NCBI GenBank assembly: GCA_021785695.1
Contig: JAJYEQ010000006.1
Coordinates: forward strand, 1-64,000
Direction of reading: 5' to 3'
DNA: 64,000 nt
DNA from: Actinomycetes bacterium
GTDB lineage: Bacteria; Actinomycetota; Acidimicrobiia; Acidimicrobiales; RAAP-2
Below, piece by piece: positions 8,393 to 16,459 of the stretch. Every line of letters starts with the position of its first letter. The stretch's first letter is position 1. The notes beneath the pieces are model-generated. The model was given only the letters and a program-made list of their open reading frames with translations, ran no database searches and was not told the origin of the DNA. The translations under genes and the position numbers were made by a program.

Positions 8393-8459
8393 CGCACCTT
8401 CTCGCCGGTGCGCGACGCGGAGCGGGGAGGACGGGCGACAGGACGCTTCACGCCGATCG

Positions 8460-8465
8460 AGTCTA
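8460..8465 (-). promoter_or_regulatory. -10 box of the pdhA-pdhB-pdhC operon
   Basis: TAGACT on the minus strand, about 67 bases before GTG 8392. It lies in the 143-base region between the divergent pdhA and LLM-oxidoreductase genes. No clear -35 box. Confidence 0.4.
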
Positions 8466-8522
8466 GGGGTCGTCCCTGATGCGCCGACCAGTTCGTCTTC
8501 CCCGCCCGGGTGCCCCGGCCGG

Positions 8523-8528
8523 TACCAT
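8523..8528 (+). promoter_or_regulatory. -10 box, leaderless type, of the LLM oxidoreductase
   Basis: TACCAT ends 7 bases before ATG 8536, which has no Shine-Dalgarno sequence. The spacing places transcription start at or within a base of the ATG. Confidence 0.55.
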
Positions 8529-8535
8529 CGCCGTC

Positions 8536-9543
8536 ATGCACCTGGACACGACGCTGGACTTCGATCCCACGGGCCGCGGGGACGCCGCCGCGGCCGCCGA
8601 GGCCGATGGCTACAGCGCCGCCTGGGTGACCGAGGTGGGTCACGATCCGCTGATGATGCTGGCCGCCGCGGCCGGTCGCACCACCTCGCTGGCCCTGGGC
8701 ACGAGCATCGTCGTGGCCTTCGGGCGCAGCCCCCTGATCACCGCGACGCAGGCCAACGACGTCCAGATCCTCTCGCGGGGCCGCCTGCTGCTGGGTCTGG
8801 GCAGCCAGATCAAGCCGCACATCGAGAAGCGCTACTCGATGCCCTGGTCACGCCCGGCCGCCCGGATGCGCGAGTACGTGCTGGCCCTGCGGGCGATCTG
8901 GTCGGCGTGGAACGACGGCACCGCCCTGAACTTCCGGGGAGAGTTCTACCGTCACACGCTGATGACGCCGTTCTTCTCTCCCGCGCCGCATCCCTACGGG
9001 GCGCCTCGGGTCTTCGTGGCTGCGGTGGGCGAGGCTATGACCGAGGTCGCCGGCGAGGTGGCCGACGGGCTCCTCGTCCACCCCTTCACCACGGTCGCGT
9101 ACCTGCGCGAGGTGACCCTGCCGGCCCTGGAGCGTGGCCTCGCGCGATCGGGACGCCGGCGCGACGAGTTCGAGATCTCCCTGTCGGGGTTCGTGAACAG
9201 TGCCGACGCGGCCGGGCACGACGAGGTGCGCCGCGCGCTACGCGAGCAGATCGCGTTCTACGCCTCCACGCCGGCCTACCGCGGCGTCCTGGCCAGCGTG
9301 GGCCGCGACGAGCTCCAGGCGCCGCTGGCGGCCCTGGCCCGGCGTGGCGCGTGGGCCGAGATGGGCGACCTGATCGACGACGAGGTCCTCGACGCGGTGG
9401 CGGTGTCGGGCGAGCCGGCCGCGGTGGCCGCCGCGATCCACGAGCGCTACGGGAGCCTGGTGGACCGCTTCAGCGTCTATGCGCTCGCCGCGATGTCGTC
9501 GGCGACCCGTCGGGAGATCTTGGAGGGATCGCGTGCGTGGTAG
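8536..9543 (+). CDS. LLM-class, F420-dependent-type oxidoreductase
   Basis: 335 residues with the TIM-barrel pattern of the bacterial luciferase-like family: AAEADGYSAAWVTE near the N-terminus, LALGTSIVVAFGRSP, LGLGSQIKPHIEKRYSMPW, and FVAAVGEAMTEVAGEVADG. It resembles the subfamily of F420-linked oxidoreductases common in actinobacteria (TIGR03617-like). The electron donor F420H2 is inferred from family, and the substrate is unknown. ATG 8536 is preferred over the in-frame ATG at 8479, because homology begins at MHLDTTLDFD and a TACCAT box sits 7 bases before it. The DsrE-like gene begins 9 bases downstream. Confidence 0.85.
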   Translation: MHLDTTLDFDPTGRGDAAAAAEADGYSAAWVTEVGHDPLMMLAAAAGRTTSLALGTSIVVAFGRSPLITATQANDVQILSRGRLLLGLGSQIKPHIEKRYSMPWSRPAARMREYVLALRAIWSAWNDGTALNFRGEFYRHTLMTPFFSPAPHPYGAPRVFVAAVGEAMTEVAGEVADGLLVHPFTTVAYLREVTLPALERGLARSGRRRDEFEISLSGFVNSADAAGHDEVRRALREQIAFYASTPAYRGVLASVGRDELQAPLAALARRGAWAEMGDLIDDEVLDAVAVSGEPAAVAAAIHERYGSLVDRFSVYALAAMSSATRREILEGSRAW

Positions 9544-9552
9544 GAAAAGGCC

Positions 9553-9903
9553 ATGCACGTGCTGCTGATCCTCAATGACCCCCCCTACGGCAGTGAGCGG
9601 ACCTACAACGGTCTGCGCCTGGCGCTGAACCTGGTGCGGCGCGACGACGTCGACCTGACGGTCTTCCTCATGGGCGACGCCGTGTGGGCCGCCAAGGACG
9701 GGCAAGCCACCCCCGAGGGCTACTACAACGCCGGACGGATGCTGCGCGGGATCGTGACCAAGGGTGGCCGGGTCCTGGTGTGCGGCACGTGCATCGACAC
9801 GCGCGGCCTCGGCGTCGGGGAGATGATCGAGAACGCGCAGCGCTCGTCAATGGACGAGCTGGGCGACCTCGTGCTAAGCGTCGAGCGCTCCCTCGTCTTC
9901 TGA
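9553..9903 (+). CDS. DsrE/DsrF-like small protein
   Basis: 116 residues with the DsrE-like fold signature: MHVLLILNDPPYGSERTYNGL at the N-terminus, DLTVFLMGDAVWAAK, and a C-terminal VLVCGTCIDTRGL. The two cysteines in CGTC are candidates for the sulfur-carrying or redox residues found in some family members. No sulfur-oxidation genes are nearby, so a role in sulfur relay is only possible. It follows the LLM oxidoreductase by 9 bases and is probably co-transcribed. Its 3' end overlaps the 3' end of the opposing MFS gene by 30 bases. Confidence 0.8.
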   Translation: MHVLLILNDPPYGSERTYNGLRLALNLVRRDDVDLTVFLMGDAVWAAKDGQATPEGYYNAGRMLRGIVTKGGRVLVCGTCIDTRGLGVGEMIENAQRSSMDELGDLVLSVERSLVF

Positions 9904-11160
9904 GACGGCGGGCGTACGCCCGTCCTCGACGGGCGAGAGATGGCGGCGCAGGCTCAGCATCAGCGCCGAGCCCAGCAGCGCCGTGAGGGCCGTCGACAGG
10001 GGCCACCAGGTCCCCAGGTGGTGTCCGAAGTACACCGCCACGAGGAGCGGGGCCACCGTTCCCGAGAGTCCCCACGACAGGCCGGCGGCCGCGTTGTAGC
10101 GCCCGCGCAGGTGCTCGGGGGCGATCTCGTTGACCAGCGCGGGGCCGACGGGGGAGAGCATGGTCTCCCCGAAGGCGAAGACCGACATCGAGATCGCCAG
10201 GACCACGAAGGCCCACAGCGCCGGCAGGTGCAGCGCCAGGTCCAGCGAGACCCAGAACAGCGCCCACAGGACGCCCACGACGGCCAGCACCCGCGTGCGG
10301 CTGCGTCCCTGGATCAAGGAGAGGGTGAACAGCTGGGCCACCACGATGGTTGAGGTGTTGAAGAAGAAGATGACCCCGATCAGGTGCACGGTGAGGTGCA
10401 CCTTGTTGACCACGAAGAGGCTGTAGCCGGCCTCCTGGGAGCCGTAGCCTCCCGTGATCAGCACGATGGCGGCGATCACGTAGCGCACCAGGCGCCGGTC
10501 GTGCAGGACCGTGCGCCACCCGGACTCCGCGTGGCGATCGCGCTCCTCGCGCGGGATGGCCTGGCCGTAGCGCCACAGGCGCAGCAGCAGGGCGGCCGAC
10601 ACCAGCGTGACGGTGGCGTTCACCGTGTACAAGATGGTGAAGGTGACCGGATGGTGCAGGTCGACGATCGTTGCCGAGATCAGCCCGCCAAAGCCGATGC
10701 CGAGGTTCAGCAGCATGAAGTTGAAGCCAAAGGCGTGCTGGAGGTCGTCGGGGCACAGCCGGGCCAGCATCGTGGAGGTCGGGCCGTAGCCCGCACCCCC
10801 CACCGCCGCCAGGGCCAGCGCCGCCGTGATCGCCGCGGTGGGGGTAGTGACGTGTCCCCACCACAGGAGCACCACTGCGTCGGTGGCCAGACCCGCGATG
10901 CCGACCGGGGCGGGGCCGAAGCGGTCGACCAGAGTTCCCCACAGGGGGCCGATTATCAGGCTCACCAGTGCGGCGGCCGCCAGCAGGGTCGTGGAGAAAG
11001 CCGTTGAGAAGTGGCGCACGTTGTGCAGGTAGATGACGAAGAAGGACAGCGTGAGTCCCGACCCGATCGCGTTGATGAACGTGACGACGTACATCAGGCG
11101 CAAGGGACCCGTCAGGCTCTTGCGGAAGCTCTGCGGAACGAGTTCGTTGGTAAATTTCAC
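9874..11160 (-). CDS. Major facilitator superfamily transporter
   Basis: 428 residues, about 12 predicted membrane spans, for example LMYVVTFINAIGSGLTLSFF, and the loop motif GPLWGTLVDRFGPAPVGIAG after the second span, which fits MFS motif A. The second half begins around YVIAAIVLITGG. Substrate unknown; family resemblance is to drug/metabolite exporters. GTG 11160 is the first start. A minus-strand TAGTCT box ends 9 bases before it and no Shine-Dalgarno is seen, suggesting a leaderless mRNA. Its 3' end overlaps the DsrE-like gene. Confidence 0.88.
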   Translation of the reverse strand: MKFTNELVPQSFRKSLTGPLRLMYVVTFINAIGSGLTLSFFVIYLHNVRHFSTAFSTTLLAAAALVSLIIGPLWGTLVDRFGPAPVGIAGLATDAVVLLWWGHVTTPTAAITAALALAAVGGAGYGPTSTMLARLCPDDLQHAFGFNFMLLNLGIGFGGLISATIVDLHHPVTFTILYTVNATVTLVSAALLLRLWRYGQAIPREERDRHAESGWRTVLHDRRLVRYVIAAIVLITGGYGSQEAGYSLFVVNKVHLTVHLIGVIFFFNTSTIVVAQLFTLSLIQGRSRTRVLAVVGVLWALFWVSLDLALHLPALWAFVVLAISMSVFAFGETMLSPVGPALVNEIAPEHLRGRYNAAAGLSWGLSGTVAPLLVAVYFGHHLGTWWPLSTALTALLGSALMLSLRRHLSPVEDGRTPAVSEDEGALDA

Positions 11161-11169
11161 GAGCCGACC

Positions 11170-11175
11170 AGACTA
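11170..11175 (-). promoter_or_regulatory. -10 box of the MFS gene
   Basis: TAGTCT on the minus strand, 9 bases before GTG 11160, which lacks a ribosome binding site. Confidence 0.4.
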
Positions 11176-11215
11176 CGCGTGGGCCGCATGACGAAGACGT
11201 GAAGTTTTTCTCATC

Positions 11216-11506
11216 TCACGATGGAGCCAACCCGCGCAGCCTCTCGATCACCTCGGCGAGGGCGGCGCTCGGGTCGTCGATGGCGACGACCTTGCGACGC
11301 GAACGGGCGCCGCGCTCGAGGCGCACGGCCCGAGCCGGGAGCCCCAGGGCCGCTGCCAGCAGCGCCAGCGCCTCGCGGGTGGCCCGCCCGTCGTGGGCGG
11401 TGGCGTGCACGCGCACGACGAGCGCGTCGTCGAAGGTGCCACCGACGCCGGGTGTCGACGAGCCCGGACGCACGTGCAGCGCCAGTCGCACGACGGAGTC
11501 AGCCAC
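11216..11506 (-). CDS. DUF167 / UPF0235 (YggU-like) family protein
   Basis: 96 residues. The family pattern is visible: LALHVRPGSSTPGVGGTFDDALVVRV, then the helix TREALALLAAALGLPARAVRLERGARSRRKVV. Members are small conserved proteins of unknown function. GTG 11506 is chosen because homology begins there, and a minus-strand TAGAAC box ends 6 bases before it. The gene is divergent from the acyl-CoA ligase at 11570. Confidence 0.82.
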   Translation of the reverse strand: MADSVVRLALHVRPGSSTPGVGGTFDDALVVRVHATAHDGRATREALALLAAALGLPARAVRLERGARSRRKVVAIDDPSAALAEVIERLRGLAPS

Positions 11507-11512
11507 GGCGCG

Positions 11513-11518
11513 GTTCTA
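11513..11518 (-). promoter_or_regulatory. -10 box, leaderless type, of the DUF167 gene
   Basis: TAGAAC on the minus strand, exactly 6 bases before GTG 11506. Confidence 0.4.
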
Positions 11519-11538
11519 GCACCGGATACGGGCCTGAC

Positions 11539-11544
11539 TAGGAT
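11539..11544 (+). promoter_or_regulatory. -10 box of the acyl-CoA ligase gene
   Basis: TAGGAT, 25 bases before ATG 11570. The leader contains AAGGGGG as ribosome binding site. Confidence 0.45.
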
Positions 11545-11569
11545 GTACCGGCAAGTAAGGGGGTTACCG

Positions 11570-13264
11570 ATGGCGACGTACGATGAGGCGTTGGCGGCGC
11601 TGACCGGACCGGGGCAGGTCTTCGAGATCACCGACCCGTCCGGTCCTGGTCCGTCGTCGCGGCGCTACGCGAACGCCCCGGCGACGATGAAGACGTTCTT
11701 CGACCAGTTGCGCGGCGACGACCGCGTCTTCATCGCCTACGAGGGCGAGGAGTGGACCTTCAATCGCGTCAAGGACGAGATCGACGCCCTCGGCGCGACG
11801 CTGGTGGACCGCTACGGCATCGCGGTGGGCGACCGGGTGGGCATCGCCATGCGCAACCTCCCCGAGTGGGTCGTGGCCTTCGGGGCGATCTTGTCGGTGG
11901 GGGCGGTGTCGGTCTCGCTGAACGCCTGGTGGACCCCGGACGAGCTGGACTACGCCATCGGGGACTCCGACCCCCGGCTGGTGCTGGTCGACGGTCAGCG
12001 CGTCGAGCGCGTCGCCGCCACGGTCGAGCGCACCGGGATCCCGGTGATCGTGGCTCGGGCCGACGGCGTCGCGCTGCCGGCCGGGATGGAGCACTGGCAC
12101 GATGTGGTGGTTCCCGGCGCCGAGCTGCCCGTCGTGGACTTCGACGGGTCGAGCGACGCGACGATCCTGTACACGTCGGGCACGACGGGCCAGCCCAAGG
12201 GTGCGGTCTCCACGCACGATGCGCTCGCCCAGGCCGTGATCGCCTTCGGGGCCGACTCGTCGATCTACGAGCAGGTGCGCGGACCACGTGCCAGCTCGGG
12301 TCTGACCCCGTGCTTCATCCTGGTGGTGCCCCTGTTCCACGTCACGGGCTGCGTGCCGGTCATGATGTCGTGCGTCGCCTGGCACTTCAAGATGGTCATC
12401 ATGTACCGGTGGGACCCCGAACAGGCGCTCGAGCTGATCGAGCGTCATCGGGTGACGCGCTTCGTCGGCGTCCCCACCCAGGTCTGGGACCTGATGGAGT
12501 CGCCCCGCTTCGCTGACTTCGACACCAGCTCGCTGTCGCTGGTCGGCGGCGGCGGCGCACCGGCCCCACCGGCGCTGGTGGCGCGCGTGGGTCGCTCCTT
12601 CGCCCGGGGCCTCCCGTCCCTGGGCTACGGCATGACCGAGACCAACGCGTACGGACCTGGGAACGTGGGCGTCGAGTACGAGAGCCACCCCACCTCGACG
12701 GGTCGGGCCCGCGGGCCGGTGATGGACGCCTCGATCCGCGATCCCCAGGGCGTCGAGGTGGCCCCCGGTGAGCGCGGCGAGATCTGGCTGCGCGGACCCA
12801 CGCTGATCCGCGGGTACTGGAACCGGCCGCAGGACACCGAGGCCGCCCTGCACGAGGGGTGGCTGCGTACCGGGGATGTGGGCCACGTGGACGCCGAGGG
12901 CTTCCTCTACATCGAGGATCGCGCCAAGGACCTGATCCTGCGCGCCGGCGAGAACGTCTACTCGGCCGAGGTGGAGGCCGCGCTCTACTCCCTGGGCGCC
13001 GTCTACGAGGCCGCGGTCTTCGCCCTGCCCAACGAGCGGTTGGGCGAGGAGGTGGCCTGCGTCGTCCGCCTGCGCGACGGGATGTCGCTGAGCGCCGACG
13101 AGCTGCGCGATCAGCTGGCCGAGCACCTGGCCGCCTACAAGATCCCCACGCGGGTGGCGTTCACCTCCGAGGCGCTCCCGCGCAATCCCGCGGGCAAGCT
13201 GCTCAAGCGGTCGATGCCCGGTCTCTACTTCTCGGCGGCCAGCGACAAGGCGACGCGCGCGTAG
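11570..13264 (+). CDS. Acyl-CoA synthetase (AMP-forming, fatty-acid type)
   Basis: 564 residues. It activates a carboxylic acid to its acyl-CoA through an acyl-adenylate. The AMP-binding P-loop YTSGTTGQPKG starts at about residue 201. YGMTETNAYGPGN is the adenylate-contact motif, and the hinge region follows GWLRTGDVGHVDAEGF, then DLILRAGENVYSAEVE. The C-terminal catalytic lysine lies in NPAGKLLKRSM. The chain length preference is not readable; medium- or long-chain acids are most likely. ATG 11570 is preferred to upstream frames, because MATYDEAL begins the homologous region and AAGGGGG precedes it. Its 3' end overlaps the opposing Nudix gene by 40 bases. Confidence 0.9.
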   Translation: MATYDEALAALTGPGQVFEITDPSGPGPSSRRYANAPATMKTFFDQLRGDDRVFIAYEGEEWTFNRVKDEIDALGATLVDRYGIAVGDRVGIAMRNLPEWVVAFGAILSVGAVSVSLNAWWTPDELDYAIGDSDPRLVLVDGQRVERVAATVERTGIPVIVARADGVALPAGMEHWHDVVVPGAELPVVDFDGSSDATILYTSGTTGQPKGAVSTHDALAQAVIAFGADSSIYEQVRGPRASSGLTPCFILVVPLFHVTGCVPVMMSCVAWHFKMVIMYRWDPEQALELIERHRVTRFVGVPTQVWDLMESPRFADFDTSSLSLVGGGGAPAPPALVARVGRSFARGLPSLGYGMTETNAYGPGNVGVEYESHPTSTGRARGPVMDASIRDPQGVEVAPGERGEIWLRGPTLIRGYWNRPQDTEAALHEGWLRTGDVGHVDAEGFLYIEDRAKDLILRAGENVYSAEVEAALYSLGAVYEAAVFALPNERLGEEVACVVRLRDGMSLSADELRDQLAEHLAAYKIPTRVAFTSEALPRNPAGKLLKRSMPGLYFSAASDKATRA

Positions 13265-13650
13265 GCGGCCACGTTCGCGCCGTCGAGCTCGCCCAGGGGG
13301 AACCAGCACGTCTGGTCCGTTGTCCCGGAGGTCTCGTCGCGCAGGGTGCCACCGCGCCGGCCCACGCGGTAGTGGATGCGCACGGTGTGGAGACGGTCAC
13401 CGTTGTCGCGGCGGCGCAGGTCGCTGGTCACGCCGAGCAGGGTGGGGTGGGCGATCTCCAGCCCCGTCTCCTCGGCGAACTCGCGGGCCAGCGCCTGCTC
13501 GGGCGTCTCGCCGAAGTCCAGCCCGCCGCCGGGCAGCCACCACAGCGGGGGCTGGAACTCGGGGCTGCTGGAGCGAACTAGCAGGACGCGAGACTCCTCG
13601 ATGAGCACGCCGTAGGCGCGCACGGTGGTGTGCTCGCGTCGCTCGCTCAC
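13225..13650 (-). CDS. Nudix hydrolase
   Basis: 141 residues. The Nudix box is intact: GGLDFGETPEQALAREFAEE then TGLE, with the REFAEE metal-binding glutamates. It probably hydrolyses a nucleoside-diphosphate derivative, but the specificity is not readable. GTG 13650 overlaps the permease stop by 4 bases (GTGA), so the two are one operon. The 3' end overlaps the opposing acyl-CoA ligase by 40 bases with no terminator between. Confidence 0.9.
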   Translation of the reverse strand: MSERREHTTVRAYGVLIEESRVLLVRSSSPEFQPPLWWLPGGGLDFGETPEQALAREFAEETGLEIAHPTLLGVTSDLRRRDNGDRLHTVRIHYRVGRRGGTLRDETSGTTDQTCWFPLGELDGANVAAYARVALSLAAEK

Positions 13651-15053
13651 GAGGGCAGGCCGTGGAGCGCCAGGTAGGCGCGCCGGCAGCCGGGACCGCA
13701 GAAGTAGTAGGTCTCCCCGTCGGGACCCGTCGCACTCAAGGCCTCGGCTGAGTTGACGCGCATCTCGCAGATCGGGTCGACGGCGTCGCCGTGGGGGTCT
13801 TCGTGCATGCTCATGGTGGTGGGCTCCTCTCCTTGGTCGAACCGCTCGGCGCAGCGCAGCGAGCAGAAGTAGTACGTGGTGCCCGCGCGGGTGCGCGTGG
13901 CGACCGGTGCGGTGACGTCAACACTCATCCCGCAGATGGGATCGCGGGCGGCCAGGTCGGACTCGTCGCCGCGGGTGCGCGAGATCGCGAACAGGGAGAC
14001 GAGCAGCGCGGTGGCCACGACATTGGCGACGAGGGTCGCCCCCAGGGGGAAGTGACCGGTGAGCGCGGGGGCGTGGCGCGAGCTGGGGATCAGGCCCAGA
14101 GTGCGGAAGATCTCGCCGGTGAGGAATCCTCCGCCCGACATCACCAACCACAGCAGGCCGAAGAGTTGGCCCGCGGCGGCGGTGCCGTAGAAGCGGCGGT
14201 AGATGAGCAGGAGGGGCAGGGTCACCAGGTCGGCGAAGATGAAGGCGATGACGCCGCCGAAGGCCACGCCATGGGCCCACAGCGCCGCGGCCAGGGGGAT
14301 GTTGCCGACCGAGCAGACGAACGACACGACCGCGACCAGCGGTGCCAGCACGGCGTTCTCCAACGCCGTGGCCGTGCCGTGGCCGGTGAAGAAGATATGG
14401 GACCACCACGTCGTGGGCACGTGGACGCTCAGGAAGCCGGCGATCACGAAGCCCGCGGCGAGCTCCTTGCGCAGCATGGTCAGGTCACCGATCGTGTAGC
14501 GCGCGGCCAGGCGGTAGTGGCGCCGGGTGGCCAGCCTCTCGCGCCAGGTGGAGCACGCTGGCTGGGCCGGGGGAGGCGCGTTCTCCAGGACGTGGGCGTA
14601 TAGGTCGCGCTGCTGGGGGCCGCGGAAGAAGACCGCGGTCAAGAGGGCCAGCGCCACGATCATGACGACGCCCCCAGCCAGCTGCGCGGCCAGGAACTGC
14701 CAGCCGAGCAGCAGGTAGAGCACGATGCCGAGCTCGATCACCAGGTTGGTGGAGGCCACCATGAACACGAGGGCGTTAGTCAGCGAGGATCCGCGCGCGA
14801 AGAGGGCCCGGCTCATGGCGCTGGCCGCGTAGCTGCACGACGACGAGATGATGCCCAGAACCGACGCCTTGGCGACACTCTTCGGCGAGGTGGTCCCCAG
14901 CTGCGCCCGCAGGGCGTCACGGGGCAGGAAACTCTGCAGCAGTCCCGAGAGGGTGAATCCCAGCACCAGGGGCCACCAGGTGATCCAGAGCATCGCGGCG
15001 CTCTCGCGCAGCCCCGTGCCGATCCAGCTGGCTGCCGGACCAATCCACGTCAC
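13647..15053 (-). CDS. DUF318-type permease with two C-terminal YHS metal-binding domains
   Basis: 468 residues. The N-terminal ~350 residues form about eight membrane spans of the DUF318 (YraQ / ArsP-like) permease family, including LGIISSSCSYAASAMSRALF and ALVFMVASTNLVIELGIVLY. Two YHS domains follow: DPICGMSVDV...YYFCSLRCAERF and DPICEMRVNS...YYFCGPGCRRAY, each with paired cysteines typical of metal binding. Related permeases export organoarsenicals or other metal(loid)s, but the cargo here is unknown. GTG 15053 has GGAGG 5-6 bases upstream; longer frames upstream lack one. It overlaps the Nudix start by 4 bases. Confidence 0.85.
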   Translation of the reverse strand: MTWIGPAASWIGTGLRESAAMLWITWWPLVLGFTLSGLLQSFLPRDALRAQLGTTSPKSVAKASVLGIISSSCSYAASAMSRALFARGSSLTNALVFMVASTNLVIELGIVLYLLLGWQFLAAQLAGGVVMIVALALLTAVFFRGPQQRDLYAHVLENAPPPAQPACSTWRERLATRRHYRLAARYTIGDLTMLRKELAAGFVIAGFLSVHVPTTWWSHIFFTGHGTATALENAVLAPLVAVVSFVCSVGNIPLAAALWAHGVAFGGVIAFIFADLVTLPLLLIYRRFYGTAAAGQLFGLLWLVMSGGGFLTGEIFRTLGLIPSSRHAPALTGHFPLGATLVANVVATALLVSLFAISRTRGDESDLAARDPICGMSVDVTAPVATRTRAGTTYYFCSLRCAERFDQGEEPTTMSMHEDPHGDAVDPICEMRVNSAEALSATGPDGETYYFCGPGCRRAYLALHGLPS

Positions 15054-15104
15054 TCGCACCTCCCTGCGTCGCGACGATCTTAGGGGTGTGGCTCGGCGGG
15101 CTCG

Positions 15105-15110
15105 TAAGGT
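15105..15110 (+). promoter_or_regulatory. -10 box, leaderless type, of arfB
   Basis: TAAGGT ends exactly 6 bases before ATG 15117, which has no convincing ribosome binding site. Confidence 0.5.
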
Positions 15111-15116
15111 GGTCGG

Positions 15117-15557
15117 ATGGGCGCAGACGGGCGCGACGCGTCGCGCAGGGACGCCATCGTTCTGGGGGCCGACGCGTACCTCCCGGCGTCGCGGGTCAAC
15201 GTTCGCACGACGACCAGCGGTGGGCCCGGCGGACAGCACGCCAACCGGACGCGGTCGCGCGTCAGCCTCAGCGCGGCGTGGGACGACGTCGTCGGTCTCG
15301 ACGACGCCCAGCGCGCTGGGGCGGTGGCGCGCACGGGAGCGGTCGTGCGCACGGCCAGCAGCCGGTTCCGGTCCCAGCAGCAGAACCGTGAGGCCGCCCT
15401 CGAGCGCCTCGGCGCGCGGATGCGCGCCGCTCTCGACGTCGAGGCGCCGCGCCGTCCCACGCGACCGCCCCGGCGAGCGGCGGAGCGGCGCTTGGAGGAC
15501 AAGCGCGCCACCGCCCAGCGCAAGAGCTGGCGACGCCCCCCTGACGCGCGCGAGTGA
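15117..15557 (+). CDS. arfB: ArfB-like peptidyl-tRNA hydrolase (release-factor domain)
   Basis: 146 residues. It resembles the stalled-ribosome rescue factor ArfB/YaeJ, which enters ribosomes lacking a stop codon and hydrolyses peptidyl-tRNA. The catalytic GGQ is at residues 38-40 in TTTSGGPGGQHANRT. The helix after it (SRFRSQQQNREAALERL) matches the family. The arginine/lysine-rich tail (RRPTRPPRRAAERRLEDKRA) is the part that would lie in the mRNA channel. It is short, with no codon-recognition domain. TAAGGT ends 6 bases before the ATG, so the mRNA is probably leaderless. The convergent surE gene ends 3 bases downstream. Confidence 0.85.
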   Translation: MGADGRDASRRDAIVLGADAYLPASRVNVRTTTSGGPGGQHANRTRSRVSLSAAWDDVVGLDDAQRAGAVARTGAVVRTASSRFRSQQQNREAALERLGARMRAALDVEAPRRPTRPPRRAAERRLEDKRATAQRKSWRRPPDARE

Positions 15558-15559
15558 CC

Positions 15560-16411
15560 TCAGCGCGCCCGGGAGAGGTGCCGGGCGATGGCGTCCAAGG
15601 CGGCCGACATCGTCGTGTCGAGTCCGGGGTCGTCGTCCTCGTGCGGACCCCGCAGTGGCGTCAGTGAGGCGTAGCCGGCGGCGATCATGGCACCGTCGTC
15701 ATCGGCCGACTCGTCGCTGACATCGCCCAGCTGGGGGGACGCCGAGCCCAGGCGCAGGGGCAGCTCGCCGGCGTCGGCGAGCGGCCCGAAGCCGGCGTGC
15801 ACACCAGCGTCGGCGACCACGCCGGCGAGGGAGACGTGGCCGTGACGCACTCCCCGCAGCGCCGACGCGGGCAGGTTGGGCACGTTGAGGTTGAGCAGGG
15901 TGCGCGACGGAGCCCGCAGGAGTTCTTGGAGGACCTCCCGGGCAACTGCGGCCGCCGTGTCGTAGTGCACCTGCTCGCCCCACTGCACCGAGACCGCCAT
16001 GCCGGACAGGCCGAGCTGGCCGGCCGTGAAGATGGCCCCGATGGTCCCAGAGTGCAGGATGCTGCGCCCGACGTTGGCCCCGGGATTGATGCCGGAGATC
16101 ACCACGTCGGGCAAGGGTCCGAAGCCGCCGATGGATCCCAGGAGGGCGCACATGGCCGGCGGCGCGTCCAGGGCGTAGGCCGGGATCGCCTCGGCGCCGG
16201 GGATCACGCGGCGGCGGTACGGGACGGTCGGTCGGGCAAAGACGTCCCCGACGGCCGCGGACATGCCCGAGTAGTTGGTGTCGGGTGCCACGACCAGCAC
16301 CTCGCGCACGTCGCCGGGGGGCGTCTCGTCGGCCCAGCGAGCCAGGGTGCGAGCCAGGACGGCGAGTCCCTCGGCGTCGATGCCATCGTCGTTAGTGAGC
16401 AGCACACGCAT
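15560..16411 (-). CDS. surE: 5'/3'-nucleotidase SurE
   Basis: 283 residues. A metal-dependent phosphatase that removes phosphate from nucleoside monophosphates. MRVLLTNDDGIDAEGL at the N-terminus carries the metal-binding Asp8-Asp9 pair. Ser in NYSGMSAAVG and Asn in VISGINPGANVGRSILHSGT complete the family pattern. ATG 16411 is chosen because MRVLLTNDDG is the invariant N-terminus, and a minus-strand TAGGGT box ends 7 bases before it, giving a leaderless transcript. It is divergent from galM at 16460. Confidence 0.93.
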   Translation of the reverse strand: MRVLLTNDDGIDAEGLAVLARTLARWADETPPGDVREVLVVAPDTNYSGMSAAVGDVFARPTVPYRRRVIPGAEAIPAYALDAPPAMCALLGSIGGFGPLPDVVISGINPGANVGRSILHSGTIGAIFTAGQLGLSGMAVSVQWGEQVHYDTAAAVAREVLQELLRAPSRTLLNLNVPNLPASALRGVRHGHVSLAGVVADAGVHAGFGPLADAGELPLRLGSASPQLGDVSDESADDDGAMIAAGYASLTPLRGPHEDDDPGLDTTMSAALDAIARHLSRAR

Positions 16412-16418
16412 ATGCACG

Positions 16419-16424
16419 ACCCTA
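16419..16424 (-). promoter_or_regulatory. -10 box, leaderless type, of surE
   Basis: TAGGGT on the minus strand, 7 bases before ATG 16411. The divergent galM gene has TAACCT at 16436-16441. Confidence 0.5.
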
Positions 16425-16459
16425 ACGGGCCTCGGTAACCTACTCGGAGAGGAGTCCAC

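Noticed and set aside
11564-13309. A 581-residue antisense frame over the acyl-CoA ligase
   Set aside because: Opposite strand of a clear AMP-binding enzyme, with no motif of its own.
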